From: Streptosporangium lutulentum
GTDB lineage: Bacteria; Actinomycetota; Actinomycetes; Streptosporangiales; Streptosporangiaceae
Assembly (NCBI RefSeq): GCF_030811455.1
Contig: NZ_JAUSQU010000001.1
Location: forward strand, 2,046,001-2,110,000
Reading direction: 5' to 3'
DNA length: 64,000 bases
The notes below the pieces were generated by a model that was given only the letters and a program-made list of their open reading frames with translations, was not told the origin of the DNA and did not search any database. Below are positions 51,719-59,662 of the stretch, piece by piece. A program made the translations under genes and the position numbers. The stretch's first letter is position 1. The number at the start of each line of letters is the position of its first letter.

Positions 51719-52725
51719 GGTGATCTCAGCAAGATCAATAAGGGCGGTTGCGATTCGATGCCTCTAAAATGACGTCGGCAGACATGAATCGGGATGGATC
51801 GCGATGCCCCTGAAACAGGCGTGGAGCTTTCGGTAGAAGAGGTCTCACCACAAGTCTTCTTCGATCCAGAAAGCCCCACGTGATCACCTATCGTGCCACG
51901 CTTGACGTCTCTCGGGAGCTGGTTTGCCACCTCTCCCTGCTGCTGTCGGCCGAGCGCCGCCGACTGGGCACCCGCTCGGGTTCTCGGGCTCTGACCTGTT
52001 TTGAGCAGGCGGTGATGGGGTTGCGCTGGTTTCGCGACCGCACCGACCGGGCTGCCCTCGGCCGCGACCACGGCGTCTCCCGCGCCACCGCCTACCGCTA
52101 CATCGACGAGGTCATCGACGTCCTGGCCGACCAGGCGCCCGATCTGCACCACGCCCTGCGGCGCGCCACCGACGCCGGCCTCACCCACCTGATCTTGGAC
52201 GGCACCGTCATCGCCACCGACCGCTGCGCCGAGAAGACCATCAGCGTCAAAGGTGAACCCATCGACCTGTGGTACTCCGGAAAGACCCGCCACCATGGCG
52301 GTAACATCCAGGCGCTGTCCGCGCCCTGCGGCCTGCCGCTGTGGGTGTCGGCCGTCGAGCCCGGATCGGTGCACGACCTGACCGCCGCCCGCACACACGT
52401 CCTGGGAGCGCTGTACAAAGCCGCCGCCGACGGCCTGCCCACCTTGGCCGACTCCGGCTACGACGGTGCCGGCATCGGCATTCTCACCCCGGTCAAACAC
52501 CCCGCCGACGGCCGGCCCCTCGACCTCGACACCCGCACCCGCAACGCGCTCCTGCGCGCCCTACGCTGCCTGGGCGAACGCGGCTTCGCCCTGCTCACCC
52601 AACGCTGGCGCACCCTCCAGCGCATCACCGCCAGCCCCAGCAGAATCGGCGACGTCGTCAAAGCCGCACTCGTTCTCACTCATTTCGAACACGGCTACCT
52701 GAAATGAAAGTCGCTGAGATCACTT
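51719..52725 (+). mobile_element. IS5-like insertion sequence
   Basis: About 1007 bp with inverted ends GTGATCTCAGC (51720-51730; complement 52713-52723). CACTGA flanks it on both sides (51713-51718 and 52726-52731), part or all of which is the target duplication. It splits tnpA. Confidence 0.82.
51880..52707 (+). CDS. IS5-family transposase (DDE_Tnp_4 type)
   Basis: 275 residues. An N-terminal helix-turn-helix (TCFEQAVMGLRWFRDRTDRA, DHGVSRATAYRYIDEVID), then DDE motifs: LILDGTVIATDR (Asp), ALSAPCGLPLWVSAVEPGSV, and TLADSGYDGAGIGI (second Asp). The late Glu is probably the one in LGERGFALL. GTG at 51880. The frame is complete, so the element may be active. Confidence 0.88.
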   Translation: MITYRATLDVSRELVCHLSLLLSAERRRLGTRSGSRALTCFEQAVMGLRWFRDRTDRAALGRDHGVSRATAYRYIDEVIDVLADQAPDLHHALRRATDAGLTHLILDGTVIATDRCAEKTISVKGEPIDLWYSGKTRHHGGNIQALSAPCGLPLWVSAVEPGSVHDLTAARTHVLGALYKAAADGLPTLADSGYDGAGIGILTPVKHPADGRPLDLDTRTRNALLRALRCLGERGFALLTQRWRTLQRITASPSRIGDVVKAALVLTHFEHGYLK

Positions 52726-52771
52726 CACTGATGCGATGACCGTCGCCAGTCAGAATGACACGCTGCCTCAT
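52726..52771 (-). pseudogene. tnpA: detached start of tnpA
   Basis: ATG at 52771 with a strong GGGGGAGGG site reads MRQRVILTGDGHRIS to the CACTGA duplication and is in frame with the main tnpA part. This fixes the IS5-like insertion point at about codon 15. Confidence 0.82.
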
Positions 52772-52875
52772 GGCCCTCCCCCAGGGACACCAGCCGATTC
52801 TGACGGCTGCCGACTCCCCGATGGAGAACCTCAGGCAACCCGGGCGAGTCCTCCGCCCGAAGGCCGGTTAACAGA

Positions 52876-53425
52876 GATGCGGTTCAGCCACGAGGAGTTG
52901 GTCGGGGTGTAGGCGATCTCGACGTTGTTGGCCTCGGCCCAGTCCGCTACCCTGCGGCACCGCTTGGTGGTCAGGTGCGGGGAGTAGGTGTCGCACACGA
53001 TCGCCAGGCGGACGTTTGGCGGGTAGAGGGTCCGCAGGTAACGGTAGAACTCCAGGAACTTCGACCGGTTCTTGGTCTTCTTGATGTGCCCGTAGAGCTT
53101 GTCCCTGGCCAGGTCATAGGCAGCGAACAGGTGCCGCACCCCGTGGGGGCGGGTGTAGGTCGCGCGGCGTCTCGGTCGGGGTTCGCGGTCGGGGTCCTTG
53201 TGCGTGCCGCCGCGTTCGGCCCACTGGCGTCCCGGATGCGGCTGGAGGTTCAGCGGCCCAAACTCGTCCATGCAGAACACCACCTCCGGTTCGCCTTTCT
53301 CGGGTATGACCTCGCCATCGGCGATCGCGTGCAGGTGCTCGACACGAGCCTTCTTGGCCGGGTAGTCCGGGTCGTGGGAGGTCTTCCAGGTCTTCACCCG
53401 TTGAAAGGTGACGCCTGCCGGGTCG
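52876..53425 (-). pseudogene. middle fragment of IS630-family transposase B
   Basis: About 183 codons: GVTFQRVKTWKTSHDPDYPA, the first catalytic Asp in VVFCMDEFGPLNLQPHPGRQ, second Asp in LAIVCDTYSPHL, and IAYTPTNSSWLNRI at the joint. The frame then runs into the Tn554-like end (SVNRPSGGG). Upstream it is cut at 53426 by an inverted repeat CTATCGCAGATAAC, and the N-terminal helix-turn-helix part is missing from the window. Confidence 0.83.
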
Positions 53426-53531
53426 CTATCGCAGATAACCGCGTGAAGTCAGCAGCTCCCCGAGGAATTCCACCCCGCCCCGTAGGGAGTGCGGCCCGAA
53501 CACGCCAGAGACGGCCCGAGCGCCGGGCCTC

Positions 53532-54104
53532 CTACGGGAACTGCTTCACCTCGCGGCCGATGTCGTCGATCGGGCCGAGGATCGTCCAGCCGGGCCCGAG
53601 GGGGCGGGTGGAGCGGAAGCCGTGGGCGTCCGCGTACTCCTCGGCCTCCTCCGCGGTGTCCTCGGGTGCGCGCATGATCGTGTAGCGCGGGGGGTCCTCG
53701 TGGTAGAAGCGGTAGAACGTGCGGCCCTCGTCCTTGGGCTGGTAGAGGATCACGCTGACGCCCCAGAGGGCGTCGTACACCTTCTGGTCGCGCGGGGGCG
53801 TCGTCGTGCACGTGTCGGAGGGGCGGCCGGGCTCGCGGACGCAGGTCCGGTACCCGCTCCAGTCGATGCGTTCGGCGCGGGGGTGTTCCGCGATCAGCTT
53901 CCGCATCCGGGCGTCGGCCCGGGCGAAGGCGTCCTCGCGGCGGTCGTACTCCTGCTGCAGCCGGTTGAAGCGCTGCTCGTCGAAGCCGCTGCCGAAGTGG
54001 GCCTCCAGGCCCGCGAGGACGGCGACCCACCAGGCCAGGTACCCGGCCGTCACGACGAGCAGCGTGACGACCAGGACCCGGCCCGGCGAGCGCCTGTGGG
54101 GCAT
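53532..54104 (-). CDS. single-pass membrane protein, possible immunity partner
   Basis: 190 residues from ATG at 54104: one helix (VLVVTLLVVTAGYLAWWVAV), a coiled charged stretch (FNRLQQEYDRREDAFARADA), then a globular end with one CVREPGRPSDTC pair and RYTIMRAPEDTAEEAEEYAD. Family not recognised. It starts 13 bases after the toxin-like fragment on the same strand, the usual layout of polymorphic-toxin and immunity genes; that role is inferred. No strong ribosome site is seen. Confidence 0.6.
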   Translation of the reverse strand: MPHRRSPGRVLVVTLLVVTAGYLAWWVAVLAGLEAHFGSGFDEQRFNRLQQEYDRREDAFARADARMRKLIAEHPRAERIDWSGYRTCVREPGRPSDTCTTTPPRDQKVYDALWGVSVILYQPKDEGRTFYRFYHEDPPRYTIMRAPEDTAEEAEEYADAHGFRSTRPLGPGWTILGPIDDIGREVKQFP

Positions 54105-54117
54105 CAGGTCGGCGAGG

Positions 54118-54390
54118 TCAGAACGTGCCGCTGATGGGGATCTCGATGTCCGCCTGCGCGATCGGCGTGGGGTATTTCCCGTCGAACCGGTCATAGTGCT
54201 GGAGCGTAAACCAGTCGATGAAGCCGTGCTCCGTGATCTCGTCGTCCGGGTCGAGACCGAAGTGGTCGTAGGAGTGGAAGACGAGCTTGCCGGAGAAGGA
54301 GTTGCCCTCGACCTTGTAGTCCTTCAGCGCGATCGTGTGGCCGTGGAACTGGTGGATCGCGATGGAGAGGGCGCGCTGGGCCGGTACTGC
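54118..54390 (-). pseudogene. C-terminal remnant of a toxin-like (DUF3289-resembling) gene
   Basis: Reading LSIAIHQFHGHTIALKDYKV, then FHSYDHFGLDPDDEI, then IDWFTLQHYDRFDGKYPTPI, ending EIPISGTF. The pattern resembles the end of DUF3289-type domains found at C-termini of polymorphic toxins; this is from memory of the family and moderate. The frame further upstream (to 54693) loses protein-like character, so the gene was cut near 54390. Confidence 0.5.
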
Positions 54391-54591
54391 GTTCGCGTCG
54401 ACAGTGCCATCGACCTGTCCACGGCGATAGTGCAGGTCACCCTGAGGGACGACCTCAACAAAACCTACGGAGCCTGGACAGCGCCGCGTGCCGAATGCAG
54501 CAACGCGGCCAACACCGTCATGGTCGCTGTCAACACCCCAGATACCCCCTTCGCAGCCGCCGACTCCGCGTTCTTTCTGACCATCCCCTAG
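54391..54591 (+). pseudogene. C-terminal remnant of an unknown plus-strand gene
   Basis: The frame reading STAIVQVTLRDDLNKTYGAW, then APRAECSNAANTVMVAVNTP, ending DSAFFLTIP has strong GC third-position bias typical of real coding, and starts without a start codon at the same point where the minus-strand remnant stops. Family unknown. Confidence 0.45.
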
Positions 54592-54908
54592 GTCTGACCA
54601 GATCGCCGCGGTGTCGGCCTCACAACGTGGCCCACCGCGGCGCAGGACGTGCACGAGGACTCGCTTCCCCCGATGCTCCGCGCGTAAGCACACGACCCCT
54701 TCCTAACGTATTCCGGCCGCGCCCCCGTGGGGTCATCATGGTCCGGCTATCGCAGACACTCGGCAGTTATCTGCGATAGATCGTCACAGAGCGTACAAGC
54801 GCACGATCCAGTTCCGATGTTCCTCACACCCCTTACACGGCTATTCAGGTGTTGAGCGTTCTGCGGTATGGGATTGGGAGCACTGATCCCAACGGTCGAT
54901 CAACGTCA

Positions 54909-55308
54909 TCACTCCGTATAGACCTGCCACCACCGATCTGCCAGTGCTCGGGTTACTTCGGCGTCGTACTGATCGGCGTCGAAGTGAAACGTCGGGGGGG
55001 CGCACATGATCAACGGGTACCTGCCAATCGGACCACTCGACGATGCCAGCGTGACGCTGTACGAACACCGACAGGTAGCCGCAGCATCCGCCCGTGCACG
55101 CAGGTTCCCCCAGCACTACGCGTCGCCCCTCGCCGGTTGCCCAGAACGGACTGTGACCGTCGGCAGGCGGCGCCTTCTCCGCAAGCGGGCCGCGGCCTCC
55201 CTCGCCGACCGCCTCTGCCGGCACTTCCTCGCCGTCGACCCAGAGCTGCAGTTGGGCGGCCCATCGGGGCCCCGGTGGCAACGCGCTGACTTCAAGCCGA
55301 TTGAACAC
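54909..55308 (-). pseudogene. frameshifted hypothetical gene (G7/C7 run)
   Basis: First frame from GTG 55308: LEVSALPPGPRWAAQLQLWV, EPACTGGCCGYLSVFV and GIVEWSDWQVP, which looks like an uncharacterised actinobacterial family with a CTEGCCG-type motif. Past the G7 run at 54994-55000 the sense continues in the next frame as PTFHFDADQYDAEVTRALAD to TGA at 54911-54909, matching how this family ends. One base changed in the run would restore about 133 residues. Could be decay, a sequencing slip or phase variation. Confidence 0.65.
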
Positions 55309-55402
55309 CCGAGCACCCTACGTGGGAACTGGCCGCCGCAGGTCCGCTCCTACAGCCGAATGTGGGCGGCTGGCCAAATACAAGCCCATGTCACAGAGGG
55401 CG

Positions 55403-55422
55403 AACGTTGCCTGATGCGGCAT
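55403..55422 (-). repeat. right terminal inverted repeat of the complex
   Basis: AACGTTGCCTGATGCGGCAT, followed by TA at 55423-55424. Inverted partner of 48547-48566. Confidence 0.85.
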
Positions 55423-55540
55423 TAGGTCTGCCATTTCATGTGGCGTCGTCCGATGTGAAGCCGCCCGGTTCCGGCCCTGTCGTCCCGGCGGGCGGTGATG
55501 ATCGGTCGGGACCGGCCGCCTCGCGCACGGGGTGCCCCGG

Positions 55541-55987
55541 CTAAGGCCCCTGGGGTCCGCGATAGGACAGCGTCTGGCTGTAGACGAGGTTGGTGGTGGT
55601 GCTGCCGAACTGGGCCAGCTCGTCGATGAGCTGTTCGAGGTGGGCCATGGAGGTCGCGGCCACCTTCAGCAGGTAGCAGTCGTCGCCGGTGGTTCGCAGG
55701 CACTCCAGGATCTCGGAGCGCTCGTCGAGCAGCTGGTGCAGTGGCTGGTGCCGGTTGCCGGGGTATTTGAGGCGCACCACGGCGAGCACGGCGTAACCGA
55801 CCTTCGTCAGGTCGACGGTGGCGTGGTAGCCGGTGATGACGCCCGCCGCCTCCAGCCGCTTGACCCGCTCGGTCGTCGCGGAGGCGCTGAGGCTCACCCG
55901 CCGCCCCAGCTCGGTGAGCGGGATGCGGCCGTCTCGCTGGACCTCGACCAGGATTGACCAGTCGGTCGCGTCAAGACTCTCGGTCAT
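55541..55987 (-). CDS. Lrp/AsnC-family transcriptional regulator
   Basis: 148 residues. HTH at the start: LDATDWSILVEVQRDGRIPL, then ELGRRVSLSASATTERVKRL. The RAM effector domain follows (VGYAVLAVVRLKYPG, CLRTTGDDCYLLKVAATSMA, LVYSQTLSYRG). It senses an amino acid or related ligand. It is divergent from the deaminase at 56238 across 250 bases with no clear palindrome, so the link is only positional. Confidence 0.92.
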   Translation of the reverse strand: MTESLDATDWSILVEVQRDGRIPLTELGRRVSLSASATTERVKRLEAAGVITGYHATVDLTKVGYAVLAVVRLKYPGNRHQPLHQLLDERSEILECLRTTGDDCYLLKVAATSMAHLEQLIDELAQFGSTTTNLVYSQTLSYRGPQGP

Positions 55988-56237
55988 TCGGCCAAGATAC
56001 CGGCAGATTCACGACTTATCGTCCTTTGTGCCGAGAGGACTCTCTTCCGGTCAGGGGCGGGCGCTGGATAGCGTGAAGCGGTGCGGGCGGGCGCGAACGG
56101 GCCCGCACCGCCGGGTAGGGACGGGGAGAGGACCGCCCAGGTCCTTCGGCCGAAGACCCGTGCCACCCGGAAGACGGCGAGGCGGACACCCGCCCTCCTT
56201 CGCCAGGCACACCCACTCACACACGAACGGAGCGACC

Positions 56238-56663
56238 ATGACACCCGACGACGAGAACCACCTCCGCAGAGCCATCGAGCTCGCCGCCAAGGCGCGCGCG
56301 ACCGGAGACGCGCCGTTCGGATCGCTGCTGGTGGGCCCGGACGGCGCCGTACTCGCCGAAGACCACAACACGGTCCTCAGCGACGGCGACATCAGCGCCC
56401 ATCCCGAGCTGAAGCTGGCCAGATGGGCGGCTCGCGAACTCGATCCCGGCGTCGCGGCCGCCACCACCATGTACACCAGCTGCCAGCCCTGCGGCATGTG
56501 CGCGGGTGCCATCGAACGGTCCGGCCTCGGTCGCGTCGTGTTCGCGCTCTCCAATGAGCAGTTCGCGACTCTCAAACCGGGGGGCGGCTGGCCGCACGTG
56601 CCCCAGGAGGGCCCCGCGCTGTTCGAGGAGGCGCGCGTCCCGATCGACGGCTACTACAGGTGA
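56238..56663 (+). CDS. nucleoside/cytidine-deaminase-fold enzyme
   Basis: 141 residues of the CMP/dCMP-type zinc deaminase family. The first zinc/catalytic block is DISAHPELKLAR (His and Glu as HPE, rather than HAE), the second is TSCQPCGMCAGAI (PCxxC). APFGSLLVGPDGAVLAED is the usual opening. Relatives include guanine deaminases and tRNA adenosine deaminases; substrate not decided. ATG at 56238 has GGAG 5 bases upstream. It ends in a hairpin with the convergent kinase. Confidence 0.88.
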   Translation: MTPDDENHLRRAIELAAKARATGDAPFGSLLVGPDGAVLAEDHNTVLSDGDISAHPELKLARWAARELDPGVAAATTMYTSCQPCGMCAGAIERSGLGRVVFALSNEQFATLKPGGGWPHVPQEGPALFEEARVPIDGYYR

Positions 56664-56688
56664 CCACCGCGGCTCAGGCCCCGGTGGT
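56663..56688. terminator. hairpin between deaminase and APH genes
   Basis: ACCACCG (56663-56669) and CGGTGGT (56682-56688) form a 7-base stem with a 12-base loop, starting at the deaminase stop codon and 13 bases from the convergent kinase stop. Confidence 0.5.
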
Positions 56689-56700
56689 GACCGGCGCGCC

Positions 56701-57591
56701 TCAGCCCTCCCCGCCCGCCAAGCGCAGGAGGAACCGGGTTTCCCGGTCGAGCGGGCCGCGGTTCAACCGGGGGACGGCGATGAGGGCGGCCGTCGCCCGG
56801 CACCAGCCCATGAGCCGGTCGGCGTTCACCTCCGGGTTCAGCGCGGCGAGGCGGGCGATGTTCTCCTCCAGGTCGTGAAGTTCGGTGACGTGGTCGAGAA
56901 CCCAGTCGACGCCGTCGAACGTGGGATCGCCGACGCTGGGCCGCGGGTCGATCACGACGAAGCCGTGGCCGTGGCTGACGAGAACGTTTCCGGGGTGCAG
57001 GTCGCCGTGGACCAGCCCGGCCGGGCCGCCGGAGGCCAGGGCGAGCGCGGCGGCGCGATGACGATCGAGGAGATCGCGGTCGAGGTGCCGCTCCGCCGGA
57101 TTTCCCCGCCATCGGCCGAGGGTCAGGTCGAAGATGAAGTCGACGCGCTGCCGGAGGGTGGGCAGCTCCACGTCGGGGACATCGGCCAGGCGGAGCGAGC
57201 GGAGAAGCAGCGCGACGTCCTCGATCGGCAGCCGGTCGACCCGGGTGCCGGGTTCCACGGCGGCCAGCAGCAGCGATCCCGACGTGTCGTCGGAGTCGAT
57301 CAAACGGACCACGTGAGGACTGTCCTCCCATGCCCGGAGCGCGGACGCCTCGGTGATGCCGATCTCCGGCTCGGGAGTGAGCTTGAGAAAGGCCGGGACG
57401 CCGCCGGCCCGCCGTACGTGGAAGGTCCGTGAGGTGTTGCCCGCCGTGACGGCGGCGACGATCTCCAGGTCCCAGCGCCGGGCGAGCCTTTCCAGAAGCG
57501 CGGGCAGGGCGGCGAACCAGTCGTGGAAACCAGGCCCGAACCGGCTGACGAGCCTGGTCTCGGTGGCCGGATCGAGGGTCAGATCGAGCAT
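56701..57591 (-). CDS. APH(6)/streptomycin-6-kinase-type aminoglycoside phosphotransferase family protein
   Basis: 296 residues. The kinase-fold lobe has VPAFLKLTPEPEI (ATP Lys), the catalytic loop is LVHGDLHPGNVLVS and the metal Asp block is FVVIDPRPSVGDPTFDGVDW, which fits the APH(6)/hydroxyurea-kinase family (VIDPxPxVGDP). ATG at 57591; the frame extends 13 codons more without merit. It may give resistance to streptomycin-like drugs or phosphorylate an unrelated metabolite; family membership alone does not show resistance. Confidence 0.88.
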   Translation of the reverse strand: MLDLTLDPATETRLVSRFGPGFHDWFAALPALLERLARRWDLEIVAAVTAGNTSRTFHVRRAGGVPAFLKLTPEPEIGITEASALRAWEDSPHVVRLIDSDDTSGSLLLAAVEPGTRVDRLPIEDVALLLRSLRLADVPDVELPTLRQRVDFIFDLTLGRWRGNPAERHLDRDLLDRHRAAALALASGGPAGLVHGDLHPGNVLVSHGHGFVVIDPRPSVGDPTFDGVDWVLDHVTELHDLEENIARLAALNPEVNADRLMGWCRATAALIAVPRLNRGPLDRETRFLLRLAGGEG

Positions 57592-57713
57592 GCGCCAGTG
57601 TCGCACACGCCCTGGGACCTCTGAGGGCACCCCGTCGCGGGCCGTGGAACGAGCCGGTCGCCTGCCCGCCCTCAGGCGACCGGTTCGTTCCCGGGCGTTC
57701 GGCGGGGGCGAAC

Positions 57714-58439
57714 CTAGCCCGCCACCGCGCCCTCCCGTGGGGAACGGGAGGTTTCAAGGGCGGGGAGTTCCCACGCGTCGTTCGGGGTGCGCAGCACCCG
57801 GACCCCGAGGAATCCCATGCCCAGCGCGGTGAGTCCCCAGGCGGTGAAATCCAGCCACGGGACGGCGAGGGCGGTCGCCACGAAATGCAGGGGCTGCGAG
57901 ATCGTCAGCATCACCGCCGCCCACCGTGGCATGAGCCTGGCCCGGAAGGCCAGGATTCCGAGCAGCACCGTGCCGACGATGTGGCCCACCACGAAGACGA
58001 GGACCGGGATCGCGCTCAGGGCGAAGATCTCGTCGCTCAGCCGGGTGACGGCCGGCGGATCCAGGCCGATGCCGGTCGCGGCGAGCACGGCGTAGTCTCC
58101 CGCTCCGAGCACGGTCATGCCGAGATAGCCGGGGATCAGGAAGGCGGCGGCCCAGGCGGTCAGGGCGGGACGATACCGGCGCCCCAGGTGCAGCGCCGTG
58201 TACGCTCCGGGCAGGAGGGTGAACAGCGCCGGAAGACCGAGAAGCAGCGCGAGTCGCTGCGCGTCGAGGTTCGCGGCGACCTCGGCCCCGATATCGCCGG
58301 ACGCTCCCGGCATGACGAGCCGGATCACGGCCACGCAGGCGGGACCCACCGGCATGAGGACCGCGGACACCACCCGGCCCAGTGCGCGCGCGTCACGCCG
58401 GGTCCGTGCGGGAACCCCCGGCGGCGTCTGGCCGCTCAT
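57714..58439 (-). CDS. membrane protein of unknown function
   Basis: 241 residues with about seven helices; loop motifs include PGASGDIGAEVAANLDAQRL and HLGRRYRPALTAW. No known catalytic motif. ATG at 58439 overlaps the stop of 58436-58810 (ATGA), so the two are coupled. Confidence 0.75.
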   Translation of the reverse strand: MSGQTPPGVPARTRRDARALGRVVSAVLMPVGPACVAVIRLVMPGASGDIGAEVAANLDAQRLALLLGLPALFTLLPGAYTALHLGRRYRPALTAWAAAFLIPGYLGMTVLGAGDYAVLAATGIGLDPPAVTRLSDEIFALSAIPVLVFVVGHIVGTVLLGILAFRARLMPRWAAVMLTISQPLHFVATALAVPWLDFTAWGLTALGMGFLGVRVLRTPNDAWELPALETSRSPREGAVAG

Positions 58440-58810
58440 CGCTGAGACCTCGACCCCGCGAACAGGAGCACGGCCACGATGAGGGACAGGACGATCCCGA
58501 CCGCGGCCGCCACGATCCACTCGGCGGGAACGCCGGGGACGAAGAACGCCGGCAGCCCGGTCAGCGCGGAGAGCACGCACGTCACGACCACGACGACGCG
58601 GGCCCACGCCGCACCGCCCCAGGCGAACGGGACGGCGGCGAGCGAGAGCACGCTGAGCACGATGTTCACGACCGGCACGACGGGATCGTCGGCGAACTGC
58701 GGCACCGAGGTGACGATGCCGCCGACGGCGAGCACCGCCGCGAGGACGAGCCCGACGCGGGCGGGGACGGGGGCGCGGTGTGCGGCTGTGCCGGGAACGG
58801 CGGTGGACAT
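58436..58810 (-). CDS. small four-helix membrane protein
   Basis: 124 residues with four hydrophobic segments (VGLVLAAVLAVGGIVTSV first). Family not recognised. ATG at 58810 has GAGGAG 7 bases upstream. First gene of a two-gene operon with 57714-58439, divergent from the response regulator at 58994; the adjacent two-component pair could control it, a guess from position. Confidence 0.75.
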   Translation of the reverse strand: MSTAVPGTAAHRAPVPARVGLVLAAVLAVGGIVTSVPQFADDPVVPVVNIVLSVLSLAAVPFAWGGAAWARVVVVVTCVLSALTGLPAFFVPGVPAEWIVAAAVGIVLSLIVAVLLFAGSRSQR

Positions 58811-58993
58811 GACGGTTCTCCTCTGACCGATGCGGATGCGGCTGGGCCGCGTATGAGTGCCACCCTCGTTTTTCCGGGGCCGGGCCACATGGGGCGGACG
58901 CCCTTTCTCGCGGCTCCCGGCCCGGGATTTCTCCCGGTGTCGATAGGGCTACGACCCCAGTCGAATCGCCGATCCGGCCCTCATAATCAGGTC

Positions 58994-59662
58994 ATGATTT
59001 TTAGGGAGGCGGACGGCCGCGCGGCGATTCGGGTGCTCCTGGTCGACGATCACCCGGTCGTCCGCCGAGGGCTCGCCGCGCTGCTCGGCACCCTGCCGGG
59101 GATCGAGGTCGTCGCGCAGGCGGGCACCGGTCAGGAGGCCGTACGCGAGGCCGCGCTGAACCGTCCCGATGTCGTCGTCATGGACCTGCGCATGCCGTCC
59201 ATGGACGGGGTGCAGGCGACCCGCCACATCGTGCGGGACCATCCCGCCACCGCTGTCCTCGTGCTCACGATGTTCCACGAGGACGCTCTCGTCGCCGAGG
59301 CCCTGCACGCCGGTGCCCGCGGGTACCTGCTGAAGACGGCGGAGCAGGACGAGATCGAGCGCGCCATCCGCGCCGTCGCCGCGGGAGACGCGATCTTCAG
59401 CAGCGCCGTCGCGGGACGGGTGCTCGGGCGGATCACGCCGGCACGCGACACCCCCGTACTGCCACAGGTGTCGCCGCGCGAGCGGGAGGTGCTCGATCTC
59501 GTCGCCACGGGCGCCACGAACGCCGCCATCGCCGACCGGTTGAAGCTCTCGCCGAAAACCGTCGGCAACCACATCTCGGCGATCTTCCTCAAGCTGGGCG
59601 TGACCTCACGGGCGGAGGCCATCGTGATCGCCAAGGACGCCGGGCTCGGTCGCCGTGACTGA
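58994..59662 (+). CDS. NarL/FixJ-family response regulator
   Basis: 222 residues. Receiver: VLLVDDHPVVRRGL, phospho-Asp in VVVMDLRMPSMDG (about residue 61), Lys in GYLLKTAEQD. LuxR HTH: VSPREREVLDLVATGATNAA and SPKTVGNHISAIFLKL. ATG at 58994 has only AGG close by; a long open frame upstream is a shadow of the membrane gene. Its stop overlaps the kinase start by 8 bases, regulator first. Confidence 0.92.
   Translation: MIFREADGRAAIRVLLVDDHPVVRRGLAALLGTLPGIEVVAQAGTGQEAVREAALNRPDVVVMDLRMPSMDGVQATRHIVRDHPATAVLVLTMFHEDALVAEALHAGARGYLLKTAEQDEIERAIRAVAAGDAIFSSAVAGRVLGRITPARDTPVLPQVSPREREVLDLVATGATNAAIADRLKLSPKTVGNHISAIFLKLGVTSRAEAIVIAKDAGLGRRD

Larger units (their letters stand above)
48720..52875 (-). 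mobile_element. Tn554-like element with two tyrosine recombinases
   Basis: Ends are inverted: TTAACCGGCC at 48719-48728 and GGCCGGTTAA at 52862-52871, with GAT at both host joints (48717-48719 and 52876-52878). It carries tnpB (48742-50715) and tnpA in overlapping order, as in Tn554; no tnpC was found. Without the IS5-like insertion it would be about 3.1 kb. No cargo gene is present. Confidence 0.75.
53426..54779. mobile_element. segment with 14-bp inverted ends carrying gene remnants
   Basis: CTATCGCAGATAAC (53426-53439) and GTTATCTGCGATAG (54766-54779) are perfect inverted copies. Near the right end CTATCGCAGA (54747-54756) adds a 10-bp hairpin with 54770-54779. No transposase lies inside. 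The left end abuts the IS630 transposase fragment, so this is an insertion or a joint made by recombination. Contents: one intact membrane-protein gene and two truncated genes facing apart at about 54390. Confidence 0.65.
48547..55422. mobile_element. nested mobile-element complex bounded by IS630-type inverted repeats and TA
   Basis: GTGCCGCATCAGGCAACGTT at 48547-48566 and its inverted copy AACGTTGCCTGATGCGGCAT at 55403-55422 differ only at the outermost base and go on matching inward (YGCCCT). TA dinucleotides flank both (48545-48546; 55423-55424), the target mark of IS630/Tc1 elements. A plain IS630 is ~1.2 kb; this is 6.9 kb because of insertions described separately. Confidence 0.82.

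Noticed and set aside
53806-54390. Plus-strand frame across the membrane-protein gene
   Set aside because: Only its last part (54391-54591) has protein-like composition; the rest is a shadow of the minus-strand gene.
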